Shown: positions 48,121-56,569 of the stretch, in pieces
Numbering within the stretch: the first letter of the stretch is position 1
Layout: each line of letters starts with the position of its first letter
NCBI GenBank assembly: GCA_964540815.1
Contig: CAZIOH010000035.1
Location: forward strand, 1 to 64,000
DNA: 64,000 bases
Direction of reading: 5' to 3'
From: CAZIOH01 sp964540815
Lineage (GTDB): Bacteria; Myxococcota_A; Polyangia; Fen-1088
Made by a program: the position numbers and the translations under genes
Notes under the pieces: model-generated
Databases searched by the model: none
Told to the model about the DNA's origin: nothing
The model's input: the letters and a program-made list of their open reading frames with translations, nothing else

Positions 48121-49481
48121 GCGAGCAGGAGCAATCCGAGGAGCGCGAGGATGACCGCCGAGGAGGACGAGCCCGGGAGTACGGAGCACCCTCCCCCCGC
48201 GCGCCCCTGCCCTCGGCCCTCGGTGCTGGCCCCACCGCTTCCTCCTTCCGGCAACACCGTGACGGCGGGCTGTCCTCCGGTCGCGGTAGGGCCGACGGGC
48301 GGAGCCGGTGCGCCGCCGCTGCCCGGCGCGCTGCCCCCGGAGCCGGTCGAGGGGCTCGCGGGGATGCAGCGCCCGAGGACGCAGGTGAGCCCGGAGGCAC
48401 CGCAGAGGGTCCCGTCGTCGGCGTCGTCGATCTGTCCGTCGCAGTCGTCGTCGAGGAAGTTGCAGGTCTCGACCGTGGCGGGACCGGGCGTGCAGCTCGC
48501 GGTGCAGGTCGCGGCGAAGCGCTTGCATTGTCCTCGCCCGCAGCTGGCCCGCACGCCCTCGTCGACCTCCCCGTTGCAGTTGTTGTCGCGCCCGTCGCAG
48601 AGCTCGACCGCCCGCGGGTAGACCGTGGGATCGTAGTCGTTGCAGTCACCGGTGCAGTCCGCGAAGCCGACAGAGGGCTTGCAGTCGTTCTTGGTCCCGA
48701 GGCCGAGCACGCCGTGTCCGTCCCCGTCCTTGTCCTCGCAGTACATCCGGTAGGTGACCTGGTCGTCGACCAGGCCATTGCAGTCGTTGTCCTTCTGATC
48801 GCAGAGCTCGGGCGCGCCGGGATACACCTTCTCGTTGAAGTCGTCGCAGTCGCCGGCGACGGGCGCGAAGCTGAAAGGCTGGCTGCAATCGTGGCGAACG
48901 GGGGCCGCGGGATCGGAGGTTCCGAATCCGTCTCCATCCTGATCGCGGTAGTAGGTCTGGCCGGTGCATCCGCTCGCGAGCGAGAAGCTGCCCGAGCCAG
49001 CGCCGTCCCCGCCCGGGGAGCCGTCCCCGTTGGCGGACAGCCCGTACGCGACGAAGACCACCCCCGTCGGGGTGGGAGCGCTCCAGGACGCCTCGAAGGT
49101 GGTCACGCCCCCGGAGCCGGTGCGCGGCGTGGTGTGGGTGACACCGGTGTCGTTGGCCAGGGTCCCGGCCTCGATCGCCTTGAAGGTCCCGGGACCGGCG
49201 GAGTCGGTGGTGAGATAGAACCCGGCGACGGCACCGTTGGTGGCGGACACCGTGACCGTCACGGTGACGGCCTGCCCGACGCTGGGGTTCACCGGGTCGG
49301 CGCTCACGGTGACGGTCGGCGTCTGCCCGCCCGTGTGACACCCCGAGCATCCCGCGGACGCGATGCCGTTGCGCTTGGCGAGCGCGCTCCGGGGCGCCGT
49401 GGCCGCGCCCGCGGCCAGCAGGGCGATGGCCAGGAACCGCGGAACGGAGAGACGGAGACGGAGACGGAGACGCAGGTTCAC
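48090..49481 (-). CDS. Surface protein with CxxCH motif, anchor-type domain, MopE metal-binding motifs and MYXO-CTERM-like tail
   Basis: 463 residues. Signal peptide with an unusual RLRLRLRL n-region made by a 6-bp repeat. Directly after cleavage comes a possible haem motif CSGCH (44-48), then a beta-sandwich (about 55-165) resembling choice-of-anchor/Reeler-like domains. From 170 to 370 there are repeated MopE-type motifs (DQDGDGFG, DCDDFNEKVYPGAPELCDQK, DNDCNGLVDD, EDKDGDGHG, DCNDYDPTVYPRAVELCDGR) expected to bind Ca or Cu. A Gly/Ser linker and a MYXO-CTERM-like end (GGGCSV ... LLLLAAPTLDRRRR) complete it. GTG 49481 is the start. A surface-anchored metal-binding, possibly haem-carrying protein. 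Confidence 0.85.
   Translation of the reverse strand: MNLRLRLRLRLSVPRFLAIALLAAGAATAPRSALAKRNGIASAGCSGCHTGGQTPTVTVSADPVNPSVGQAVTVTVTVSATNGAVAGFYLTTDSAGPGTFKAIEAGTLANDTGVTHTTPRTGSGGVTTFEASWSAPTPTGVVFVAYGLSANGDGSPGGDGAGSGSFSLASGCTGQTYYRDQDGDGFGTSDPAAPVRHDCSQPFSFAPVAGDCDDFNEKVYPGAPELCDQKDNDCNGLVDDQVTYRMYCEDKDGDGHGVLGLGTKNDCKPSVGFADCTGDCNDYDPTVYPRAVELCDGRDNNCNGEVDEGVRASCGRGQCKRFAATCTASCTPGPATVETCNFLDDDCDGQIDDADDGTLCGASGLTCVLGRCIPASPSTGSGGSAPGSGGAPAPPVGPTATGGQPAVTVLPEGGSGGASTEGRGQGRAGGGCSVLPGSSSSAVILALLGLLLLAAPTLDRRRR
49445..49473. repeat. 6-bp tandem repeat in a signal peptide
   Basis: About four and a half GACGGA-type units encode alternating Arg-Leu in the n-region of the MopE-like protein. Unit number would change signal-peptide charge without shifting the frame. 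Confidence 0.8.
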
Positions 49482-49550
49482 GCGAGATCTCGGTTGCCGG
49501 TCAGAGCATACACGGCTCGGGACCTCTTCTCGGTGCTCCAGTGTCTTTCG

Positions 49551-50339
49551 CTAGTGCTGCCTTGCCGCAGGGGGCAGCCCGCTGGGGCGACGGGTCGACC
49601 CAGCGCCTTCCGTGATGGTCCATGGCAGCGCGGTGAGGCGCCGCGGCAGCGTGCGGGGCAAGAGCTCGAGGGCCACGATGGTGGCGTCGTCCTTGAGGGC
49701 GCCGCGGCGAGCGGCGTGCTCGAAGACGAAGGTGCACAAGCCCTCGGGCTCTCCGGGCGCGCGGGCGATGGAGCTCTCGAGCGCCGACAGACCGAGGGGA
49801 TCCTCGGCCGCGGTGAAGACGTCGCTGATCCCGTCGGTGGCGACCACCAGGACGCCCCCGTCCGTCAGGTCGAGGCTCGTCTCGACGTAGCGGGCGTCGG
49901 GGAACATCCCCACCGCGGGGCCGATTGACACCGGGAGCACCCGCGCACCCCTGATGGACTTGAAGACGGGGGGCAGGTGCCCGCCCACCGCGATGGACGC
50001 CCGCCGCCGGCGCGCATCCACGTCGATGCACACCATGCCCGCGAGGATGTCCGATGGCCACCGGCCCTGCACCGCGAGGTTGATGGCCTCGAGCACGTGC
50101 GCTGCGCAGGCTCCTTGCTGCGAGGCCACCCTCGGCAGGCCCGCGAGCCGCTCGGTCAGCGTGGACCGGTATCTCGCCGCCCGTGCGCCGTGCCCGGTGA
50201 CGTCGCCGACCACGAGCACCAGCCGGTCGGGCGCCGTCTCGAGAGCGCGGCTGAAGTCCCCCCCAGGTCCATCGACCTCTTCCGTCCGCGTCGCCACACG
50301 CATCGCGAGATGACTGGTCGTCTCGCATCGATGGGACAT
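49551..50339 (-). CDS. SpoIIE-type (PP2C-fold) phosphatase
   Basis: 262 residues, essentially the catalytic domain alone. Metal-binding Asp residues are seen in GGDFSRAL, LVVGDVTGHGARAARYR (the GDxxGHG signature), VATDGISDVF and DDATIVALEL. There is no membrane segment, sensor or anti-sigma domain. The family dephosphorylates anti-anti-sigma factors or acts as general Ser/Thr phosphatase in partner-switching regulation. GAGGTGA with about 5-nt spacing supports ATG 50339; the frame is open upstream but without a better start. Flanked on the same strand by the GyrI-like and MopE-like genes with gaps of about 200 and 70 bp, so joint transcription is uncertain. Confidence 0.88.
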   Translation of the reverse strand: MSHRCETTSHLAMRVATRTEEVDGPGGDFSRALETAPDRLVLVVGDVTGHGARAARYRSTLTERLAGLPRVASQQGACAAHVLEAINLAVQGRWPSDILAGMVCIDVDARRRRASIAVGGHLPPVFKSIRGARVLPVSIGPAVGMFPDARYVETSLDLTDGGVLVVATDGISDVFTAAEDPLGLSALESSIARAPGEPEGLCTFVFEHAARRGALKDDATIVALELLPRTLPRRLTALPWTITEGAGSTRRPSGLPPAARQH

Positions 50340-50539
50340 TTCATCACCTCGATGCAGGACCGAGGCCGAATCCCACCTCGTGCGCTTCGTTGTTCCCCGC
50401 CGCACAGCCAGCCCCGATGGCCCACCTGGCTCCCGCTGGAGATGCGGCACGGGCGCGCAAGGCTTGCTCTCCCGGTGGCCGGGCCGTGCAGGTTCTGCGC
50501 GCCCCCACGGCCCCCGGCGCGGGGCGGACAGATCATCGG

Positions 50540-51328
50540 TCAGGGCAGCGTCGGTGGCGCCGTGGTGGGGCGGAGCAGCACGATGGTCCGTGCACGCGCG
50601 AATCCTGCCGGGTCGGAATCCTTCAAGTAGATCTTGATGTGTTCCGGCCGCGCGGCGAGCGCCGCCGACGCCAGCGCCACCCCGATGCGCTCGAGGCTGG
50701 CCGCCTCCTCCTGTGGAGGGCCCACATGCAACACCCGCCCTGCCCGCTCGGCAGGGACCACCTCCAGGAAGACCCCACCGAGCACGGTGTTTCCCTCGAG
50801 CTTTCCCCCTTTGCGGGTCACGAGCTCCTGCTTCACGGCCTCGAGGTCAGCCGTGGTGACGTCGTTCGGCAAGGCGATGCGATAACGTCGGCCGTCGCCC
50901 TCGGGCGACGTCTGCGAGGTCGAATCCCGCGGCGCCGCGAGCCTCGAAACCACCTCGAGCGGACGAACCATGAACAGGGCCTTACCGGCGCGCTTGCGGG
51001 CGAACTTCAAGGCGTAAGCCGTCCCATAGAGCACGCGCAATGCGTCGGCGGATACGCGGTCGAGATCGGGGACATCGGGGGCATCGAGTACGTCGCGGAC
51101 ATCGCGGACATCGCGGACATCGATGGACAGACACCGGCGCCTCGGCAAGGACACGACGTCGGCCTCAGCCTTAGCGTTCGAAAATGCTGCTGGGAGCCAC
51201 GGGCTCGGGTCCCCTCCCCCGTTCCCACGTCGCGCGGAGGCGGGGCTTGGCCGATTCTTCGAGGGAGCCTGGGGATCGATCAGCGTGGAATCATCCATGT
51301 TGTCGATCCCGGTCATTGCCAGCGCCAT
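50540..51328 (-). CDS. GyrI-like small-molecule-binding-domain protein
   Basis: About 262 residues. After a low-complexity N-terminus and an RDVRDVRDV tract (from a 9-bp repeat), the body matches stand-alone GyrI-like/SOUL-type domains. LRVLYGTAYALKFARKR is the conserved start, then YRIALPNDVTTADLEAVKQE, FLEVVPAERAGRVLHVGPPQEEAASLERI (dimer strand and ligand loop) and EHIKIYLKDSDP. Such proteins bind or hydrolyse hydrophobic cationic compounds. I favour ATG 51328 because AAGGTG lies about 6 nt upstream; ATG 51298 is an alternative. It follows the SGNH-like gene by 90 bp on the same strand. Confidence 0.78.
   Translation of the reverse strand: MALAMTGIDNMDDSTLIDPQAPSKNRPSPASARRGNGGGDPSPWLPAAFSNAKAEADVVSLPRRRCLSIDVRDVRDVRDVLDAPDVPDLDRVSADALRVLYGTAYALKFARKRAGKALFMVRPLEVVSRLAAPRDSTSQTSPEGDGRRYRIALPNDVTTADLEAVKQELVTRKGGKLEGNTVLGGVFLEVVPAERAGRVLHVGPPQEEAASLERIGVALASAALAARPEHIKIYLKDSDPAGFARARTIVLLRPTTAPPTLP
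51095..51121. repeat. 9-bp perfect triplication inside the GyrI-like gene
   Basis: Three exact copies of GCGGACATC, encoding the RDV repeats at the position where relatives have a plain beta-strand. Perfect identity suggests recent expansion or ongoing slippage. Confidence 0.85.
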
Positions 51329-51417
51329 GCCAGCACCTTGCAGCCCGCGCCAAACGAAGAACGACGTCGCACCCACATGGGGAGCGACGTCGTCGGGGAC
51401 CGGCCAGGCTGATCCGA

Positions 51418-52635
51418 CTACCGGCCGCGCTTGCGGCGCAGGACCAGTCCGAGTCCGACCAGAGCCGCGCTCGCCAGCAGCCCCGTGCCCCGCCGCGGGC
51501 CGGAGCCCACCGCATCCATGCTGCAAGCGCACCCGCTCGATGAGCTCGACGGGGTGGCCGCGGCGCCGGTATCGCCGGCCGCGCCCACCGCGCCGCCGGT
51601 CCCCAGGCTGCCGATGGCGCCGCCCGACGTGAAGACGACCGTTGCCCCGCCCGAGCCATTCACCACGACCGGAGCCCCCCCGCTGCTGGTCACCGCCGCG
51701 CCGCCGCTCCCGGTCGTCGGGCCGCTGGTCGCTCCGCCGCTCGCGTCGACGCCGCCCGTCCCGGTCGCGCCGCCGCTGCCGCCCGCCGGCGGACCCTTCG
51801 CCCCACCTGCGCCGGGGCCCCCTCCCGCCTTACCGCCCGAGCCCGCCGCGGGAACCCCCGCGTCACTCGCCGGCGGGGGGGTCACCGCCATCCCGGTGAT
51901 GGCCGCGGCCACCAGCTGCGCGATCTTGGTCGACCCCGCGTCGCTGGTGTGCTCGCCATCCGAATCCTTCATCGGAGGTTGAATGAAGAGCTCCGGGTGC
52001 CCGGTGAACGCCGTGAAGAGGTCGACGGTCGGGAGGCTGTACTTGGTCGCGAGCATGGTGACCACGTCCGACTGAGGGCTGGTCTTGTACCCGTTGTCCG
52101 GGCCGTCCATGCCATTCGGGATCGGGATCAAGGTCGACGCGAAGATCTTGGGTTTGCTGGGCAGCGCCTGAAACTTCATGATGATGTCCTCGTACCCGGT
52201 CTGGAAGGCCGGAACCGAGAACGCGGCGAGCGCCGTCATCGCGGACTTTCCCCAGTCGTGGCGTCCCCAGGAGCCGATGACCACGATGTCCGGGGCGAAC
52301 GCCACGGCCGCGTTGTAGTTCTTCCCGCCGACGTACGGGTGCGTCTCGGAGTGCACGTAGCCGCCGATCACCGAGGCGCAGCAATCCCCGTAGTTCATGA
52401 CCTGGTATCCGGCGCCGAGCAGGTCCTGGAGCTTGCGCGGGTACTCCTGCATGCCCGGGGGCTGGGCCTCCGGCGATCCCGGAAACAGATCGCTATGCGT
52501 GGTCTGCTCTCCGATACAGGCGACCTTGATTGGCGCGGCCGCCACCCCCCCCACCTCCGGGACTCCGAGAAAAACCAGACCCCCGAGCAACATGGCCGGG
52601 GCGAAGCGGAGACGGACGGCTGGGTGCATGATCAT
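51418..52635 (-). CDS. SGNH-fold secreted protein lacking the usual catalytic Ser, MYXO-CTERM-like
   Basis: 405 residues. Signal peptide to about 33, then an SGNH/GDSL-hydrolase-like domain (about 35-245). Block I reads VACIGEQTTHS (Gly-Glu-Gln at 42-44) where active esterases have GDS, so the nucleophile is absent. The oxyanion block region reads GSWGRHDWG, and block V keeps DGEHTS with the DxxH-like Asp and His (near 222-227). The second part is a Gly/Ala/Thr/Ser linker of about 120 residues and a MYXO-CTERM-like end (GCACSMDAVG ... LVGLGLVLRRKRG). GGAG 6 nt upstream supports ATG 52635. Probably a surface-attached binding protein or an enzyme with altered chemistry. Confidence 0.8.
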   Translation of the reverse strand: MIMHPAVRLRFAPAMLLGGLVFLGVPEVGGVAAAPIKVACIGEQTTHSDLFPGSPEAQPPGMQEYPRKLQDLLGAGYQVMNYGDCCASVIGGYVHSETHPYVGGKNYNAAVAFAPDIVVIGSWGRHDWGKSAMTALAAFSVPAFQTGYEDIIMKFQALPSKPKIFASTLIPIPNGMDGPDNGYKTSPQSDVVTMLATKYSLPTVDLFTAFTGHPELFIQPPMKDSDGEHTSDAGSTKIAQLVAAAITGMAVTPPPASDAGVPAAGSGGKAGGGPGAGGAKGPPAGGSGGATGTGGVDASGGATSGPTTGSGGAAVTSSGGAPVVVNGSGGATVVFTSGGAIGSLGTGGAVGAAGDTGAAATPSSSSSGCACSMDAVGSGPRRGTGLLASAALVGLGLVLRRKRGR

Positions 52636-52883
52636 GGATTCTCCAAGAGGTGGTGGTTGTCTGCGGCTCGACGCACCGGCGCGCATTGCATTTCGCTCCG
52701 CGTGTCGGGCATCGGTGAAAAGTTCGGGAAAGGAAGCCCCGCCCCAAGACCCACCCACCGGGCCACCCGGCCACACACCTCGGGCTCTCTGATTGCACTC
52801 CAAGCTCGTTCGCTGAACCCCCTTCTGGCTCAGACCCATCGTGTTCGGACCAGAGGCCCCGGGCCTCGAATTCACGGCGATGC

Positions 52884-54302
52884 TCAGGTCGAAAGACCGA
52901 GCCCGACGAACGGACCGCTGTTCGGCACCCAACCGAACCCGGTGACCGGATCGCCCATGATGTTGCTGATGGTGCACCCGAGCCGCTGGTGGATCTGGGT
53001 GCCGGCGTTGACCATGTACCCCGTCTTGCTGAGCTTGCCGGCGGCCCCGCCGATGAAGGCGATCGGGTACCCGTTGATCCCGTGCGGGCCGGTGGCGAGC
53101 TCGTTGCCCCAGACCACGAGCGAGTTGTCGAGCGCGGTCTTCCCGTTGGCCTGCGCGAAGCCCGCCAGCTTCTGCCCGAGGTACTGCATGAGCTGCGCGT
53201 GGTACTTCCCGACGCCCTCCATCACGGTGCCCGCCACCGCGTCCGAGCCGTTGTCCTTGTGGGCGATGTCGTCGTGGAAGTCGGCGCGCATCCCCGCCAG
53301 GTTCAGCCAGTCGTAGTGGTAGTGGTCCCCGCCCCGCCCGAACTGGAAGGTGATGATGCCGATCATGTTGCACGCCACGGCGCTGGCGATGAAGTCCATG
53401 AACAGGGTGTTGAGGGTGGGCGCGCTCATCTCGTTGTTGGTGCCGGCGGTGGAGACCCCCGTCATGGACGGCTTCACCGACGAGCAGCCCGCAGCGCGCG
53501 GGGTGTTGCTGGCGGTCAGGTTGGTCGCCAGCCGCATCTCGAGGTCACGCACCGCCGTCAGGTGGGAATCGATCTTGTTGCGCTCGGAGGCCCCGAGCCG
53601 GGCCTGCAGCGTCGTCAGATCCTGGGCGACGGCATCCAGCACCGACTGACGCTGCTGGAGCCGCAGCTTGGCGGCCGCCGCGGCCGCGTCGGCCGTCGCC
53701 GTGCTGGTCCCGCCGGTGGCCGGCGCCGGGGTGGTGACGGCACCGAAGACGTCGGTGTAGATCTGATAGAGATCGGTCCGGCAGGCCTCCTGGAGCCCCG
53801 GCGCGGTGCACACGAAGGACGCTCGGCCGGCGTTGATGAGCCGGTAGTTCGCGACGATCACCCCACAGTGGAGGGTCGGGAACGGCTGGGTGAAGGTCAG
53901 CTTCTTCTTGAGGATCTGATCGACCGAAGGCCCGCCGCCGAAGGGCGCGCCCATCGAGATGTTGTCCACCCCGGAGTAAAGGCCGTGCCAGCCCCAGTCA
54001 TGACCGTTGCCCACCGGCGAGCCCATCTTGTTGAGGTTCACGCCGTTGATGAGGGTGGTCTTCGGCCCGACCACCGGATCGGTGAGCAGGTCGTGCAGGA
54101 TCGGTGAGTCCCAGGTGGTCCCGGTGGGCCAGAAGCTGGTCTGGTGGGTCCCGTTGGTCTGCATCATGAGGACCAGGTTCGGGCGCACCGGCGTGGCGGT
54201 CTGAGCGAAGGCTTGCTTGAGGAAGGTCGGGACGAGGAGCGTCGAGCCGGCCGCCCGCATGAGCGTGCGCCGTGAGAACTCGAAGTTGGCGGTGGATTTC
54301 AT
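52884..54302 (-). CDS. DUF1552-family Tat-exported protein (second copy)
   Basis: 472 residues, the same length as the first copy at 46650-48068. Twin-Arg signal (SRRTLMRAAGSTLLVPTF) ending near ALAQ-like QAFAQ. Body motifs parallel the first copy: RPNLVLMMQTNGTHQTSFWP, SVDQILKKKL, a helical region with AVRDLEMRLA, GRGGDHYHYDWLN with clustered His/Asp, ADFHDDIAHKDNG and DNSLVVWGNELATGPHG. The His-rich segment could hold a metal. It is coupled by ATGA to the DUF1592 gene upstream. Sequence identity with the first copy is clearly partial, so the pairs are old paralogues rather than a recent duplication. Confidence 0.92.
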   Translation of the reverse strand: MKSTANFEFSRRTLMRAAGSTLLVPTFLKQAFAQTATPVRPNLVLMMQTNGTHQTSFWPTGTTWDSPILHDLLTDPVVGPKTTLINGVNLNKMGSPVGNGHDWGWHGLYSGVDNISMGAPFGGGPSVDQILKKKLTFTQPFPTLHCGVIVANYRLINAGRASFVCTAPGLQEACRTDLYQIYTDVFGAVTTPAPATGGTSTATADAAAAAAKLRLQQRQSVLDAVAQDLTTLQARLGASERNKIDSHLTAVRDLEMRLATNLTASNTPRAAGCSSVKPSMTGVSTAGTNNEMSAPTLNTLFMDFIASAVACNMIGIITFQFGRGGDHYHYDWLNLAGMRADFHDDIAHKDNGSDAVAGTVMEGVGKYHAQLMQYLGQKLAGFAQANGKTALDNSLVVWGNELATGPHGINGYPIAFIGGAAGKLSKTGYMVNAGTQIHQRLGCTISNIMGDPVTGFGWVPNSGPFVGLGLST

Positions 54303-56194
54303 CGGTCATCCTTCCGGTTCACGAAGTTGGGATCGACCACGTACGACATGACCAGGTCCTTGATGTGTCCCCCCGCCGCCTGAAACTTGTTCGCCCAGGT
54401 CTGGATCACGCAGGTATCGGCGTCGGTGGTGGCGCGGGTCTGCGCGAAGCTGAAGAAGTGGTTGACCATGCAGGTCTGGGCCATCTGGCTCTGTGCCAGC
54501 TTCATCGAGAGCTGGGCCGGACCGACGAAGTTTCCGTCCACGTCGGTCCTGGTCAAGACCCCGGACGAATCCACCTGGAGGCCATTCTCCATGCTGCGGA
54601 AGCGACCGATGCCGTCCATCTGCTCGAAGCCGTAGCCGATCGGGTCGAAGGACAGGTGGCAGCCCGAGCAGGCGGGATCCTGCTCGTGGACCTCGAACTT
54701 CTGGCGGGTGGTGGTCTTGGCGTCGGTGGAGTCGATCGGGTTGGTCATGGCGGCCGCGGGCGGCGGGGGCGGCGTGACCTGGCAGAGGAGCTGCCGGCGG
54801 ACGAGGAGGCCCCGCTCGACCGGATTCGAGCTCACGTCGGAGGCGTGATAGCTCAGCACCCCCGGCAGCGACAGGATGCCGCGCCGCTTGGTCGGATCCA
54901 GCTGTCCGCCGACCAGATCGGAGCCGTAGATCGGGGCCAGCGCCGCCGGGATGTTGGTGCTGACGCCGTTCATGAAGGAGGCCATCGTCCCCATCCCCTT
55001 GGCGAGCTGGGTCGACACGAACTGGTCGAACTCCTGCTGCATCCCGGCCGCGATGGCGTCCGTGAAGGTGGGGTACACGTCCGGGGACTTGGGGGCGGTG
55101 TTGATCGGGGCCATGTCCATCCAGCCCACGATGAAGCGGGTCATCTCCACGGTGGCGCGATCCGCACCGAGCATGCGGGTGGCCTCGGTCTGGATCGCCG
55201 CGGGCGAGCCGAGCCCGGTGGTCTCGGTGGTCTTCATCAAGGTCGCGTCCGGCCGCGAGCCGCTGAGCAGGAACGACAGCTGCGAGGCGATCTCGTAGTT
55301 GGTGAGCGGAACCGGCTGCTGGGGGGTCGGCGGCGCGCTGGGATCGCCGAGCTCGCTGACGTAGATGAGATTCGGCGACTGCAGCACGAGCTCGATGCCG
55401 AGCCGCACCGAGGTCGCGTAGTCCTGCCCCAGCGCCGCCACGGCGCTGGCGCGCGTGAACTCGGGATCGGTCATGGGCCGACCGTAGGCCTGCTTGGCAA
55501 AGGCCTTGATGAAGCTCTGCAGACAGGCCGTCGAGCCACCCGCCGTCGTGCAGGGGGCGAGGACCGTCGGGTTGGCCTGCGCCGAGAGGGTGGCCGCGAG
55601 ATCGGAGACCGTCTGCTGCCAGGAATCGGTGACCTGCGAGAAACCGTCGTCGAGATTGTCGAAGCCCTCGACCAAGGGATCGTCGGGCAGGGCGGTCAGG
55701 ACCGCCTGGCCCGCCGGGGCTCCAAGAAGATCCGTCACGACGTTCGCGTATTCCCGCCGCGACAGGCGGCGGATCCGGCGGCTCGTCACGATGGTGTCGC
55801 AGGCGGCCACGGCGCCCGTTCCGCCCGTCACGGGGGGAGTCCCGCCCGTGGAGCCGGTGGTACCGGATCCAGTCGTCCCCGTGCCCGTCCCACCGACCGC
55901 GGTGGACCCAGTCCCGGTTCCACCCACGGCCGTGGTCGTGCCGGTACCGGACCCGTTTCCGTTTCCGTTCCCGACTCCGCCGGGCGCGGTGTTCGTCGCT
56001 CCGTTCCCGCCCGACGTCTGTCCGGTCGACTTGCCCCCGGTCCCCGTGACCTGTCCCGAACAGCCGGCCAGCAGCAGCGCAACGGCAGCCATGAGGGTCC
56101 CGGCGCCCGACCCGCGACGACGCGGAGCGGCGAGCGCGGGCCCCGAGAATCTCGAGGATCTCCTTGTCGAAGTCATCCGCATGGTGCTTGGCAT
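54299..56194 (-). CDS. DUF1592-family lipoprotein with C-terminal cytochrome-like CxxCH (second copy)
   Basis: 631 residues. Lipobox ALLLAGC near 45, a Gly/Thr/Val linker to about 125, then the DUF1587/1595/1592/1588/1585 chain: RRIRRLSRREYANVVTDLLG, FAKQAYGRPMTDPEFTRA, QLSFLLSGSRPDATL, PACSGCHLSFDPIGYGFEQM (CxxCH near 508) and VMSYVVDPNFVNRK at the end. Domain order matches the copy at 44785-46653. ATG 56194 or ATG 56182 could start; neither has a clear Shine-Dalgarno sequence. Expected at the outer membrane with its DUF1552 partner, function unknown. Confidence 0.92.
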   Translation of the reverse strand: MPSTMRMTSTRRSSRFSGPALAAPRRRGSGAGTLMAAVALLLAGCSGQVTGTGGKSTGQTSGGNGATNTAPGGVGNGNGNGSGTGTTTAVGGTGTGSTAVGGTGTGTTGSGTTGSTGGTPPVTGGTGAVAACDTIVTSRRIRRLSRREYANVVTDLLGAPAGQAVLTALPDDPLVEGFDNLDDGFSQVTDSWQQTVSDLAATLSAQANPTVLAPCTTAGGSTACLQSFIKAFAKQAYGRPMTDPEFTRASAVAALGQDYATSVRLGIELVLQSPNLIYVSELGDPSAPPTPQQPVPLTNYEIASQLSFLLSGSRPDATLMKTTETTGLGSPAAIQTEATRMLGADRATVEMTRFIVGWMDMAPINTAPKSPDVYPTFTDAIAAGMQQEFDQFVSTQLAKGMGTMASFMNGVSTNIPAALAPIYGSDLVGGQLDPTKRRGILSLPGVLSYHASDVSSNPVERGLLVRRQLLCQVTPPPPPAAAMTNPIDSTDAKTTTRQKFEVHEQDPACSGCHLSFDPIGYGFEQMDGIGRFRSMENGLQVDSSGVLTRTDVDGNFVGPAQLSMKLAQSQMAQTCMVNHFFSFAQTRATTDADTCVIQTWANKFQAAGGHIKDLVMSYVVDPNFVNRKDDR

Positions 56195-56569
56195 ATCGGT
56201 CAGTAAGGGCGACCGAGCGCATGTTTCGGGTCTGCGATTTCCGCCGGGCGCAGGCGGGGTTAGGCGACGTGCCCGGGCTCACGCCCGCGCACGGAGCGCG
56301 TCACCAATAGGGGTGCGGAGCCGCGTGAGGTGGTAGTGTCCGGAGCGCTTTCTGGCGGGCGGGCTCGGTCGCCGGGTGACGCGTCGTTCGGTCTGGCACT
56401 CAGGCATCGGCCTGACGGCGGTCGGGCGGTCCGCGACCTGGCCAGGCTGGACGCGCCGCGCTCGACCACACAGACCGTGACCACAGACGAGGGACCCGAC
56501 GTGCACGCACCCATCCCCACCTCTCACCGCACCCGTCACACCACCCATACCCATGAGGAAGGCTGACCG
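56195..56569. other. Divergent intergenic region with C-rich leader before macA
   Basis: 375 bp between divergent starts. Its last 70 bp (about 56490-56555) are C/A-rich and very poor in G, like a Rho-utilisation region. The same bases, in a frame open from GTG 56330 to TGA 56566, would encode a short peptide ending in a His/Thr-rich tail 3 nt before macA. Neither reading is proven. Confidence 0.4.

Noticed and set aside
51095..51121. CRISPR-like repeats
   Set aside because: Units are 9 bp, contiguous and within a coding frame; no spacers.
56394..56410. Sigma54 promoter (TGGCAC) before macA
   Set aside because: The -24 half is perfect but the required GC at -12 is absent at the correct distance.
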